Shown piece by piece: positions 8,138 to 17,789 of a stretch of 64,000 nucleotides of DNA. How positions within the stretch are numbered: position 1 is the stretch's first letter; each line of letters opens with the position of its first letter. The translations under genes and the position numbers were made by a program. Source of the DNA: Metellina segmentata (Eukaryota; Arthropoda; Arachnida; Araneae; Tetragnathidae); assembly GCA_947359465.1 (NCBI GenBank), contig OX375880.1, forward strand, positions 14,144,120 to 14,208,119, in the 5' to 3' direction. A model generated the notes under the pieces. That model ran no database searches, was not told where the DNA came from, and saw nothing but the letters and a program-made list of their open reading frames with translations.

Positions 8138-10576
8138 ATGGCGTACTTGGGCAAAGGTAGGAAACAAGATCTAGAGGAACTAGCGGAATTTTTGGAAAGA
8201 ACGGTTACTCCGGGATTAATGACATCCCAACTTAAGGAGTTAATCCTCTCGCACGATTCCTACGATGAGGAATACACAAAAGTGGCGTTAGAAAGGATTA
8301 TACAGGAAAGACGGGAGAGGGAGAGGCAGGAAAAAGAACAAGCAAGTAAGGATAGGGATAGGGAACAAGCAAGTAAGGATAGGGATAGAGAACAAGAAAG
8401 ACAGTATAACTTTGAGCTTGAAAAACTACGGATTGAGGCATCCCGACGAGAACCCCGCGATCACGTCGACTCGTTAAGTTCCCAGGGAAAACCACGAATA
8501 GATATTTTAAAACTGGTTCCCAAATTCGATTCAGACCAGACCGACATTAGTCTGTACCTGATAATGTTTGAGCGTCAGGCTAAGAGGGCTAACATTGAGA
8601 AAAAAGACTGGGTGTCTTGCTTACAACCGGTATTGCCTCTGGATATCGTGCAGATCATCGCACGCGAACCAGATGAAGTAGCAGAAAACTATGACCACGT
8701 CAAAGAGCTTCTGCTAAAGCGGTATAAGTTGAGTCCCGAAATTTTTCGCCAAAAATTCCTCCACCATAGCCGAAAACCCGATAGCACTTGGAAGGATTTT
8801 ATTTTCGAAACCCGAAATTATCTGGAAGAGTGGATTCGAGGGTTGGAGGTTATGGACTATGAATCTTTAAAAGATTTAATGATAACGGACCAAGTCAAAA
8901 GACGTGTCCCGTTGGAGGTGAGGGACCATTTCCTCGATGATTGGGCTAAGATTAAAAACCCCGGCAAATTAGCCGAACTGCTAGATTCCTACGAAGACAT
9001 TCGGAAACCCAAAAGAAAGCCTTTCGAAAAACCCAAAGGAAGTACGCCTTTCCCAGCGAAAGTCAGAGAGGGGAAATACCATCCTGCTCCCGCTCGAGGG
9101 AAGAACGATTTTTTCCCGCCTAGTTCCCAGGGAAGGAAATTCGACACTTTTGACCGGAGACGCACGCCGCGGTGTTTTGAGTGCAACGCGAGCGACCACC
9201 TAAGGCCAAATTGTCCGAGGTTGGGGAATAGGGTGACAGTTGAATCGGTAAATAGACTCAGACGGGAAGCCGAACATGAATTATTGATGCCGTATGTACA
9301 AAAGGGATCTGTAAACGCTAAAGAAATAAACATCCTTCGAGATTCGGGTTCGACCTTGGATTTAGTACACCGGAATTACGTGGACCCCAAATCCTACACG
9401 GGAGAGACCGTGTGGATTCAGCAACCGCTAGACTCCTATCAAATTTCGTTACCCTTAGCGGAAGTGAAAGTAGAAGGAGGTTTTGGGTCAATCACTACCA
9501 AGGCAGCTGTCTTTGCAAACACCGCCGATGTGCGACGATACATCTTAGGTAACCGAACAGCTCAGATGATTCGCGAATTAACGGGATATGAGTTCTCGGA
9601 AACTGAGCAAATTAATGCCGTTCAAACGCGTTTACAGAAACGGCAGTCAGAAGCGAATGTTTTGGGGGAGGGGGAAAACCCCCAAGTAGTTTCGATTTCG
9701 CCCTCGCCGGGGATAGACAAGACAGCTACAGAATTGAGGTTGGACGAACCGCTTGTTATTCCCATGGCGGAGGCAAGCGGCACGGAATTGGAGCTTCTGG
9801 AAGTAAAGAGAGAGGAATTTAAGAAGGCGCAGGAAAATTGCCCTAGTTTGAAAGAGGCGTTAGAGATGGCGTCCGACCCAAAACGAAATCAGAGGGATAA
9901 ACCATATTCATTTGAGAAGGGAATACTTGTAAAAGGTCGAGAAGACCGAATGGGTCTGGCACAGAAATTATTAGTAGTGCCAAAGGCGTTAAAGCAAAAG
10001 GTTTTGGCGTTGTGTCACGAAGGGACATCGGCGCACCTGGGGGGTACGAAATCAAAGGATAAGCTTGCGCGGTATTTTTATTGGCCCGGGTGTTTTCGGG
10101 AGATGGAAGATTATGTGCGGTCATGTGATCCTTGTCAAAGGGCGGGAAAGCCAAATGACAGGAAAAAGGCCCCGTTGGCGATAAATAAGACCGACGCGGA
10201 GTTGAGATCGGGCGAGCCTATTAGTCTTCCTATGACAGAGGCTAACGACCAGAAAAAAGAACTAAAGGGGCAGAGAGACGACGATGTTTCTGGAGGGGAG
10301 AAAGTAAGTCCCCAAGTAGCCAAGTTATGCTCTCCGAGGGTGGTAATCCAGACCGCTATCGCAAAGGTGCGATCGAAAGAACCGTTGGTTCTTCCAGTGG
10401 GGGTAGCAAGTGAAACGACGGGAATGATTTTCCTGGAAATACCGAATAGCAGTAAGGGAAAGATAACGGAAGGTGGCCCAGGGTTAGAAGAAGAATTAGA
10501 GGTGTCCGTTTCCGTTCAGGAGGAAACTTTTGAAATAGGTCACGTGGCCAAAAGGGGAAAAGAAAAGAGTCCCTAG
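8138..10576 (+). CDS. gag: GYP-1 Gag-protease-integrase zinc-domain fusion, 812 aa
   Basis: A single uninterrupted frame. Residues about 50-90 are a highly charged stretch with a duplicated EQASKDRDR segment, likely coiled coil. Residues about 110-290 resemble a Gypsy Gag capsid (PKFDSDQTDISLYLIMFERQ, then LLLKRYKLSPEIFRQKF, then DYESLKDLMITDQVKRRVP). A CCHC zinc knuckle (CFECNASDHLRPNC, CX2CX4HX4C) lies near residue 346. Residues about 400-475 look like a retropepsin with DSGSTLDLV at the active site. Residues about 625-669 are an H2C2 integrase zinc domain (HEGTSAH ... CDPC). Reverse transcriptase, RNase H and the integrase D,D,E core, which normally lie between or after these, are absent. 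A roughly 22-residue motif with REP-L/I-x-x-P recurs at about 525, 681 and 737. The start ATG at 8138 has an A three bases upstream and is the first in this frame. Likely role: particle protein packaged with a partner's polymerase. Confidence 0.85.
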   Translation: MAYLGKGRKQDLEELAEFLERTVTPGLMTSQLKELILSHDSYDEEYTKVALERIIQERRERERQEKEQASKDRDREQASKDRDREQERQYNFELEKLRIEASRREPRDHVDSLSSQGKPRIDILKLVPKFDSDQTDISLYLIMFERQAKRANIEKKDWVSCLQPVLPLDIVQIIAREPDEVAENYDHVKELLLKRYKLSPEIFRQKFLHHSRKPDSTWKDFIFETRNYLEEWIRGLEVMDYESLKDLMITDQVKRRVPLEVRDHFLDDWAKIKNPGKLAELLDSYEDIRKPKRKPFEKPKGSTPFPAKVREGKYHPAPARGKNDFFPPSSQGRKFDTFDRRRTPRCFECNASDHLRPNCPRLGNRVTVESVNRLRREAEHELLMPYVQKGSVNAKEINILRDSGSTLDLVHRNYVDPKSYTGETVWIQQPLDSYQISLPLAEVKVEGGFGSITTKAAVFANTADVRRYILGNRTAQMIRELTGYEFSETEQINAVQTRLQKRQSEANVLGEGENPQVVSISPSPGIDKTATELRLDEPLVIPMAEASGTELELLEVKREEFKKAQENCPSLKEALEMASDPKRNQRDKPYSFEKGILVKGREDRMGLAQKLLVVPKALKQKVLALCHEGTSAHLGGTKSKDKLARYFYWPGCFREMEDYVRSCDPCQRAGKPNDRKKAPLAINKTDAELRSGEPISLPMTEANDQKKELKGQRDDDVSGGEKVSPQVAKLCSPRVVIQTAIAKVRSKEPLVLPVGVASETTGMIFLEIPNSSKGKITEGGPGLEEELEVSVSVQEETFEIGHVAKRGKEKSP
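8337..8390 (+). repeat. 27-bp in-frame tandem duplication in GYP-1 ORF
   Basis: The unit GAACAAGCAAGTAAGGATAG (plus 7 bases) occurs twice in a row, giving the repeated peptide EQASKDRDR. The length keeps the frame open, which suggests slippage within a still selected or recent ORF. Confidence 0.75.
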
Positions 10577-10941
10577 TGAGTGAAGGGGTGAAGCCAAGAC
10601 CTTTAGCGTTAGGTTCCGGAGCCGGATCAGATTGGGACCCACAACTTACACCGTTAGTGTTTTCCACGGTACACGTGAGCAGCGTTTACGCCCCGGCAGA
10701 ATTGGTGCACGGGAAGAGTATAAAAACCCCAGACACCTTGCGGTATGAGAAATGGCTAGGACCCCAGATAAAATTGTCACGAGATTGGCAGGAATGTGAA
10801 ATCGGGAGGGTATTAATGATTTTGGCAATGCATCGACCAAAAAAATTGGAAATTCCGCGATCGAACACCGATCTGGGAAAGGAAAAAAAATTTAATGCCG
10901 ACAGTCTGAGTCGCGCTTTTCACGAAAATTCAAGGAGCTAA
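10577..10941 (+). pseudogene. GYP-1 pol remnant, integrase C-terminal and RNase H tail pieces
   Basis: Directly after the TAG of the large ORF, in another frame and without an ATG, the translation shows SSVYAPAELVHGKSIKTPDTL, which matches the end of a Gypsy integrase core (sPaELvyGr..RtP). Further on KKFNADSLSRAF matches the C-terminal RNase H motif (N.vADaLSR). RNase H normally precedes integrase, so the two scraps are in reversed order. This is a scrambled leftover rather than a gene. Confidence 0.6.
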
Positions 10942-11972
10942 ATAAAATGTAAATGAGGAAGATTTGTGTTGTATAGTGTAATATTATTGCGAATCATGTT
11001 TTGAGTTGAGTGAAATGGAGATTTTTGTAGTTATGGGCACTTCACTTAAATGTTTCTTTTTTCTTTCTGGAGATTTTAAGTGCTAAAATTGTGAATCATG
11101 TTTGCTCGGAGTGAAATTGGTAGCCTTGTAATTATGAAATATTCATTCAATGATATCAGTATCTTTTGCTGAGGATTTTAAATGTTAAAAGTTGTAAACT
11201 ATGTTTTGCGTATGGTGGAATTGATTTCTTGTATTTATGTTCTTCATTCGAGTACTTTTCGCTGAAAGCTACGTGCAAATTTAAATTATGCTTTGTGTAG
11301 AGCGGAAATTGATTTTGTGTTTAGGATGTTTTCACTCTGTCATTCTAAACCACTGTCAAAGATTTGTAGTTTTAAAATTGCAACTCATGACGTGTGTTGA
11401 GTGAAACTTAGGAATTTGGTTTTCGCTTAACAAGATTGATATTTTATATATGTTTTGGTGTATTTTTGTTGGTTTAATGAAAGTATTATTATAGTTCGTA
11501 TGGTTTGTTTATTCTGGGTTCGCTTAGCGAAAATATTGAATTTAGAAATATGCTTTGTTGTATTTTTGTCTGGTTAATGGAATTTGTATAGTTCGTATTG
11601 TGTATTGAAATTTTGGGTTTCGCTTAACGAAATTCTTATATGTGATGTGGTTAATGTGATTTGGTTTTAGTTTTAACGAATTTGGTATAAGTCTTAAAGT
11701 TTGGTGTTTATTTTGTTTTTATTTTAATTTGTGGTATTTGAGCCTTGAGTGACCATACTGTAAGGGAGTAGAAAGTTACTCCGGTATATGAATTTTAAAT
11801 TGATTGGATTTAACTTGCCTTACACATATTCTTGAGTCACGGTTTCAGGATATGGTGGTGGTAAGTGATCTGTTATTCTGAATTGCCAGTGGGTGATTAT
11901 CCGTGCGTCTGTGGATGCGTACGTTGAAAACTTTTCACCTTTGGGAAAAGTTTTTTCAGTAGTGGGGGCGGT
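10942..11972 (+). repeat. GYP-1 3' non-coding region with diverged tandem repeats
   Basis: No gene. Segments of roughly 100-120 bases recur with variation, marked by AATCATGTTTTG / GAGTGAAAT / TTTTGCTGAGGATTTTAA and, in the second half, by TTTCGCTTAACGAAA-type words. A G-rich tract AGTGGGGGCGGT directly before 11973 is the likely polypurine tract that primes plus-strand synthesis. Confidence 0.6.
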
Positions 11973-12418
11973 TGTACCATATGGTACTTGCCGACCCTTT
12001 TCCCTAACACGTGGACGCTGGAATGTTTCGGAATGCGAAAACAATTTTAGTCTTTGCACGTGCGGCTCCTCCAAGTTTTTGCGGTGGGGGACTCAAGTCG
12101 GCATGACAGACGGTTTCGCAGCTGTGTGGGGGTGTTTCTCTTCGGCAGAGAACATAAACATCTCTAGAGGGCTCGGAATTCACCCCCCCCCCCTCTCGTT
12201 GTCAGCGGCGGTTCTGCGAAGCGAACGTGGATTTTGAGGGAATTCGGACTCGAGATTCAACGAGAGACAGACGTCTCTGTTTTGCCAATTGTGTTACTTT
12301 GGCTTCAGGCAGGTTTCGATTGTCGATGGCTGTGCCCATAATTATCTTGTAAATATTTATGTAAATAAATAGTTTAATTTTAAATCAGCTGTCCGTCAAA
12401 TTCTTACATGACGGTACA
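11973..12418 (+). repeat. GYP-1 3' LTR (446 bp)
   Basis: Same sequence as the 5' LTR by eye, with two extra C in the C-run near 12182-12194. It is followed by the TSD GGGC at 12419-12422 and then by resumed BEL-1 coding sequence. Confidence 0.9.
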
Positions 12419-12422
12419 GGGC

Positions 12423-13017
12423 GCAAGTTTCTTAATGAATATCTAACTTCTGAGCCACATTTGAACCACAGAGTTTTAGATGTGATCTTGCAATTTCGTG
12501 AATATGAATATGCATTCAGCAATGATATTCTGGGAGCATTTTTGACCATTGGGAATAGATGCAGAGGACAGAAACTATTTAAGATTTTTCTGGTTTCCAG
12601 ATGAAAATTATTCGAAATCTTACAAAATCTTGCGAATGACTCGTGTGCATTTTGGAGTGGCATCGAGCCCGTTCATCCTTGCAGCGACCATTAAATACCA
12701 CATTTGAAAATATAAACAAGAGCAACGCGAAACTTTTGAAATGCTTAACTCGGCACTTTATGTGGATGATCTCTTTTACGGTGCAAATACAGTTAGATAA
12801 AGCTTTAGAACTTTCTCAGAGGGCTGTAGACATTCTTAAGGATGCTAACATGAATTTGAGAAAGTTTAAAACGAATTCGAATGAGTTGCGTAGTTTATGG
12901 CACGAAAGAGGTATGGTTCAGGCGAGGGAAGCTAACAAAGGTCATTTGATAGTGTTAGGAATAATTTTTAACACTGAAGAAGACACGTTTAAATTGGATG
13001 TGCAACCCCTTCTTTGA
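12423..13017 (+). pseudogene. BEL-1 reverse transcriptase, palm region
   Basis: Resumes after the Gypsy-type insertion with FLNEYLTSEPHLNHRVLDV, continuing the VVFDASSK motif left at 6838. At about 12752-12775 the sequence encodes LYVDDLFYG, the RT catalytic YVDD box. The frame from 12772 onward gives DKALELSQRAVDILKDANMN and LRKFKTNSNELRSL, the usual region after the palm. At least two frameshifts separate these parts. Confidence 0.8.
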
Positions 13018-13059
13018 TCGGTAAATTGAATAATTCAAAACCTAGCGTGCTGCAAACAG

Positions 13060-13860
13060 CATAGAAAATATTCGACCCAGTTGGATTTGCTTCACCTTTT
13101 ATGGTCCTCATAAAATTATTGATAGAAATATGGGGAAGTGGATTGAGATGGGACGATGAACTGTCTACTGAGTTGAAGAAAAAATAGGAAATTTGGTGCG
13201 CTAGGATTCGCCATTTGAAAGATATGACAATCGAAAGAAAATATTTCTCCTTTCCCTTGGAACTAGCGAAAGACTTAGAGCATATTTTTCCCGACGCTTG
13301 TCCTAGAGCTTTCGGGGCAGTTGCTTATTTTCGCTACGTGTCTCTCGATGCTGCACGTGTTTCATTACAGCGAAATCCAGAATAGCACCTCTTAAAAGGT
13401 TAACTCTACCAAGACTTGAACTGTTGGGAGCTGTGATTGCTTCTAGAATGTTACAATATTTGAAAACGAAATTTCAATTCCCAGTTTTTGAAGTATATTT
13501 GTGGAGTGATTCCTTAATCACTCTTCACTGGATTAAAGGGACAGCTTCAAAATGGAAACCCTTCGTTTCAAATAGAGTTTCAGAAATACAGTCCGTAACT
13601 GATCCTGCATATTGGTAACACTGTAAAGGAACGGATAATCGTGCAGATTACATATCTAGAATTGAAAAGCTTATGTCCAGTCCCGTTTGGTTTCAAGGAC
13701 CGGAATGGCTTCGCCTGACGAAGGAAAAGTGGCCAAAGGGCTTTAATGACGAAATTTCTACAGAAGTATCTTGAGAAAGAATTGAACTAGATGAAATATC
13801 TTCGTTTGTTTGCGAAGTTCAGTTAAATATAGCATTGGTACTTGACCTGAACAAGTATAG
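13060..13860 (+). pseudogene. BEL-1 connection and RNase H region
   Basis: At about 13286 DACPRAFGAVAYFR carries the first RNase H aspartate. The frame 13424-13618 has VYLWSDSLITLHWIKG with a second aspartate, then FVSNRVSEIQSVTDPAYW. A TAA at 13616 interrupts the same frame, which continues with NRADYISR (the NPAD..SR motif) and PVWFQGPEWL. BEL/Pao RNase H would degrade the RNA strand. Several stops make it inactive. Confidence 0.75.
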
Positions 13861-13959
13861 TAGCTTGAGAAAATAATATCGTTTTACATGTTGGGTACTC
13901 CGATTTATCTACAACACTAAAAATAAAATTAAACGATACAAAGAACTTGATGGTGCCGA

Positions 13960-14486
13960 AAGGATTTGGATGAAAAACGTTCAGAGAGAAGTTTTTGCTG
14001 AAGAACTCTGTCGTGTTTAAAACAAGGAAAACTAATTTAAAAAACTTCGTCGAATTTGGAATGGAACCCTTCCTTGACGAGGACTGGATTACGCACGTTG
14101 GCGGAAGACTTCAAAAATCGAAACCTACATACCTGCTCAAATATTCGATTATTATGCCTGCAAGGTATCATTTAGTGAGTTTGTTGGTATGGGATATACA
14201 CAAAAAAGTGTTTCACGGTGGAGTTTCCGAAACTTTAATGGAAATATACGAAAGGTACTGGCTGATTAAAAGAAGACAAACTGTTAAGAACATCCTAAAA
14301 AGGCGTATTATGTGCAAACGATTCAATTCGTCGCCGGGTGTGCAGGTTACAGCTCCTTTGCCAGTTACTCGAGTGGAACAGTCGCCACCGTTTTTTGTAG
14401 TTGGTATAGATTACGGTGGACCACTTTATGCGAAAAGGCAGCGAGGAGAAAAACTGTATAGTGGTACTGCTTTTAAGAAAGACTAA
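13960..14486 (+). pseudogene. BEL-1 integrase N-terminal zinc domain and first catalytic strand
   Basis: The 163-codon frame shows HVGGRLQKSK, then DIHKKVFHGGVSETL and ERYWLIKRRQTVKNIL, the BEL/Pao integrase H2C2 region. One of the paired cysteines is replaced (RIMC instead of CxxC). It continues to VVGIDYGGPLYAKRQ, which holds the first catalytic aspartate. After YSGTAF the core is missing, so the frame ends at 14486. Confidence 0.75.
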
Positions 14487-14896
14487 TTAGATCTGTAAAA
14501 CTTGCTTTACGAAAAACGGTAAGAAAAACTGCTTTAACTAGAGAGGAGTTAGAAACTCTAATAATTGAAATTGAAAGTGTGCTTGACTCTCGTCCGTTAA
14601 CTTACGTTTTTTCGGATTTCCAGGAACCTGTGCCTCTCACTCCAGCACGTATGATATTAGGGTGCAGAGTGAATAGTTTACCTCCTGCCAGGCTAAATTT
14701 TGATTCTAATTTAATTAACAGGAAAATGCTAATTATAAAAGATTTAATAATCGTGAAAGATTAATTAACATGTTTTGGAATAAATCGGAAAAATAATATA
14801 TTTTAATGTTAAAATCTCTTCATTGTGTTAAGCCTACAGGTAAAATTACTGAAGTTAAAATTGATGATATTGTATTAATTAATACTGAAACGCTTC
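14487..14896 (+). pseudogene. BEL-1 integrase C-terminal part
   Basis: After a deletion of the catalytic core, the sequence resumes with RSVKLALRKTVRKTALTREE and then (14579-14764) VLDSRPLTYVFSDFQEPVPL and LTPARMILG, the region following the integrase glutamate. It is cut at 14896 by BEL-2 and continues at 21013. Confidence 0.7.
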
Positions 14897-15132
14897 TGTT
14901 CCGTACCGAGATAGTTCGCATTGGCGACATCTTGGCTACTTAAGCATGCCAAGAGAAAAACTAGGTCAGTGTTCTCTTCCCAACTGTGTGAGGAAGACGC
15001 TCATCTTTGTCTCTGTAAAAATACTTGCTCATGGGAGCAGTATATACAATGTCAACTCACTTCGTTTGAATCGTTACAATAAATCCATATTTCACCAACA
15101 TACAGTCCACTTCGATTTCTTACGGCGGAACA
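14897..15132 (+). repeat. BEL-2 5' LTR
   Basis: 236 bp, TGTTCC...GGAACA, nearly identical to the 3' LTR; the one clear difference is ATACAATGTCAACTC here against ATACAAGTAAACTC there. Confidence 0.9.
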
Positions 15133-15135
15133 TTT

Positions 15136-15153
15136 TGGTCCAGCGAGCCACAG
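15136..15153 (+). other. BEL-2 primer-binding site (candidate)
   Basis: TGGTCCAGCGAGCCACAG lies three bases after the 5' LTR and begins with TGG, the usual form of a tRNA primer-binding site. tRNA species not assigned. Confidence 0.55.
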
Positions 15154-15163
15154 CAACAGCACA

Positions 15164-15766
15164 ATGGATATACTAGTATCATGCAATCGCCAACGAGGCA
15201 TCCTCAAATCGAAAATGAAACGATTACGGAACTTTATCACTAACTTCAAAGCAACTGGTGATGTCGAAGCTGCTATTGCGATCAAATTAAAACTAGAAGT
15301 TGCCGCGGGCTTAAAGTGTGCAACAATTGAACTTCTTGCTAACTACATTGGACTACCTGAAAACGCTGATGTTAAGGATTCGTTATCAACCTTGGAGGAA
15401 ATGGAAAGTAATATCGAAGAATTGGAGGTAAGCCTCAAAATCCTCCTTTCTGAAAATACTGAACATGTAAACTGTGAATCAAAACTAGAACATGGGCCGA
15501 AATCCATGAACTTTAAACTTCCAGAAATGCCGCTTCCTCAATTCTGGGGAAAATACGAGGAATTTCAAAATTTCAAGGGCCAATTTGTGTCCATGATTGG
15601 CAACAACGAAGACTTAAATGAAACTCAAAAATTGTTTTATTTGAAAGCGGCCCTAAGAGGCGAAGCAAAATTAATTGAAACGTGTGAGGATACTTTCGAA
15701 TCTCTATTCTCCGCTTTGGAAATCAGATATGAGAATAAAAGAGCTGTTGTTGATGTGCTCATGTAA
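15164..15766 (+). pseudogene. gag: BEL-2 gag N-terminal part (DUF1759), 200 codons
   Basis: Starts MDILVSCNRQRGILKSKMKR, a BEL/Pao Gag beginning. Residues about 118-180 carry LPEMPLPQFWGKYEEFQNFK and LNETQKLFYLKAALRGEAK, the entry into DUF1759. The frame ends in VVDVLM followed by TAA; the homologous continuation LLNIEKINESPSQLRYLVD lies a few bases on in a different frame, so a small indel broke the original polyprotein here. Confidence 0.8.
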
Positions 15767-15771
15767 ATAGT

Positions 15772-17031
15772 TTGTTAAATATTGAAAAAATTAATGAATC
15801 GCCTTCTCAGTTAAGATATCTAGTAGACAACGTAAAACGTAACTTACGATCATTAAAAGTGTTAAATTTCGATAGAAATAGCTTATCGGATGTTTTAATA
15901 ATGAATAATTTATTGCAAAAATTAGATAAAGAATCTCGGAAACAATTTGAATTAACAATTAAAACAGTTGAAGTGCCAAATTTGGATGATTTTCCTAACT
16001 TTTTAGAAGAACGAACTCGCATTCTTGAGGGTCTAGCGAAAAGTAATCTTTTACACAAAGTTACTAATGTCAAAACGCCAGTTCATACTAATAATTCGAA
16101 TCGCTACAAATCACTATTCATCAAATCGTACAAAGAACAAAGTTGCCAATTATGTAATAATTCACACCCTCTATACCATTGCCCTGAATTTAAACAAATG
16201 AAATTTTCGGACAGATTTGATTTTGTGAAGAAAAATAAGCTTTGCATAAATTGCTTAAATTCCTCTCATATGCTATCTCAATGCAGATCGAAAGCAGCTT
16301 GCTTTGTCTGCAAACAAAAATCTCATCATACTTTGTTGCATAAATATTCTCTCGAGGCCGTAGAAAGCCAGTCTCGAATGTCATTGCCTTCGCAGGAAGA
16401 GGGAACCTTAGGTTGCCAGAATCGGCAAGACCAGACTCCTCTTTCAACTCTGCTAACGAACGGTAACAGCACATTTGTTTTGATTAACACAGCTGTTGTT
16501 TATATCAGGGATGCGCAAAACATCAATCAACCACTTCGAGCAGTTTTGGATTCTGCTGCACAGTCAAATTTTATAACAACAGAAAGTGCTCATGCATTAG
16601 GCATTAGAAAAGAAAGAATTCTTGTTCCAATCAGTGGATTAAATTGTTGCACTCAGCTCGTTAAATCTCAAATACGGGCTCACGTGTCTAATGTGAATAA
16701 CGATCTCGAATGGGATCTAGATTTGCTTATCGTTCCGAAAATCACTGACATAACACCTACTAAGCGTCTGAATGTTTCTAAACTTCAAATCCCAGAAAAT
16801 ATACCACTTGCAGATCCAAAGTTTTATGTACCTCATAAAATTGATCTGTTGCTGGGAGCAGAACTCTTTTTTGAATTCCTGAAAGGAGACAAAACACGCT
16901 TAGAAGATAATCGATTGTTATTACAAAATAGTTGTTTTGGATATTTAGTCTCTGGAAGCATTCCCCCCCCCCATTTTCCAGGTTTGAAACCAATAAATTA
17001 TCAAATAGTTGTCTCTTGTCGACAGAGATAA
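15772..17031 (+). pseudogene. BEL-2 gag C-terminus, zinc knuckles and DUF1758 protease
   Basis: 419 codons. Residues 1-100 finish DUF1759 (LRYLVDNVKRNLRSLKVL). Residues about 123-190 hold cysteine/histidine knuckles (CQLCNNSHPLYHC, CINCLNSSHMLSQC, CFVCKQKSHH). The protease follows with AVLDSAAQSNFIT near residue 258, where LDSAA stands in place of a D-S/T-G triad as is common in DUF1758, and DLLLGAELFFEFL near 360. The frame ends just after a C-run at about 16963-16974; the reading shifts into the next frame there, as expected for an indel in a homopolymer. Confidence 0.8.
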
Positions 17032-17789
17032 ACACTCTGAACAAAGCTATATCCGCCTTTTGTGAAACAGAAAGTGTTGAGGAAAACGATCCCATAATTA
17101 GTGAAGAATTAAAATACTGCGATGAGCATTTTAAGGCAACACATCAAAGAAAACCTAATGGAAGGTACGTTGTAGAAATGCCACTGAAACTGGATAGCGA
17201 CAAGAAAATTAACTTGGGTAATTCTAAAGCAATTGCTTCCAAAAGATTGGATCAACTATGGCAACGCTTAGAAAGAAATCCTACCATGAAATCATTATAT
17301 TTAGATTTCTTGCGAGAATATAAAGATTTATGTCATATGGAAGAGGTTGAGTGTGCGGAAGTTTCTGATACCGATGGTGGTTACTACCTGCCACATCATG
17401 GAGTTTTGCGGCCTACCAGCGCAACTACTAAACTGCGAGTAGTGTTTAATGCGAGCGCTAAATCTACAAACGGCGTTTCTTTGAACTATCTGTTGTACAA
17501 AGGAGGAATAATTCAGGACGATCTTTTCTCGATCATGATTAGATTTCGAAAACATATTTACGCATTTACTGCGGACATTGAAAAGATGTTTCGACAAATT
17601 GAGATAACGCCATCACAAACATATCTTCAACAAATTTTGTGAAAGGAAAATCTTGACGACCCGGTTAAGGTATTCAAACTAAAAACTGTTACGTATGGGA
17701 CTGCTTGTGCACCATATTTAGCAACCAGAACTCTACATCAACTTGCAATAGATGAGAAAAATAACTTTCCTCTGGCTTCTGAGGTCAAG
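16932..17789 (+). pseudogene. BEL-2 reverse transcriptase, N-terminal half with nonsense codon
   Basis: The 236-codon frame has YYLPHHGVLRPTSATTKLRV and VVFNASAKSTNGVSLN, the RT fingers motif. AFTADIEKMFRQIEI follows, holding the first RT aspartate. It ends at a TGA (17640-17642) within QQIL-stop-KENLDD, a place where relatives have a tryptophan, so a single TGG-to-TGA change is likely. The same frame then continues with VKVFKLKTVTYGTACAPYLA up to the next frame. Confidence 0.8.

Larger units (their letters stand above)
6843..12418 (+). mobile_element. GYP-1, young non-autonomous Gypsy-type LTR retrotransposon
   Basis: Bounded by two LTRs beginning TGTACCATATGGTAC and ending ATGACGGTACA, with a 4-bp TSD GGGC at 6839-6842 and 12419-12422. 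It has a primer-binding-site-like sequence, one intact 812-codon frame (gag, protease-like, integrase zinc domain), a short broken pol remnant, a long repeat-rich non-coding region and a G-rich tract just before the 3' LTR. There is no reverse transcriptase domain and no integrase catalytic core. The layout resembles known large-deletion derivatives that are moved in trans by enzymes of a full-length partner. Confidence 0.85.

Noticed and set aside
8298..10323. Several minus-strand frames of 60-114 codons
   Set aside because: Shadows of the 812-codon GYP-1 ORF on the other strand.
10577..10941. Separate gene after the GYP-1 ORF
   Set aside because: It starts with GTG rather than ATG, lies directly after the stop and contains only out-of-order pol scraps.
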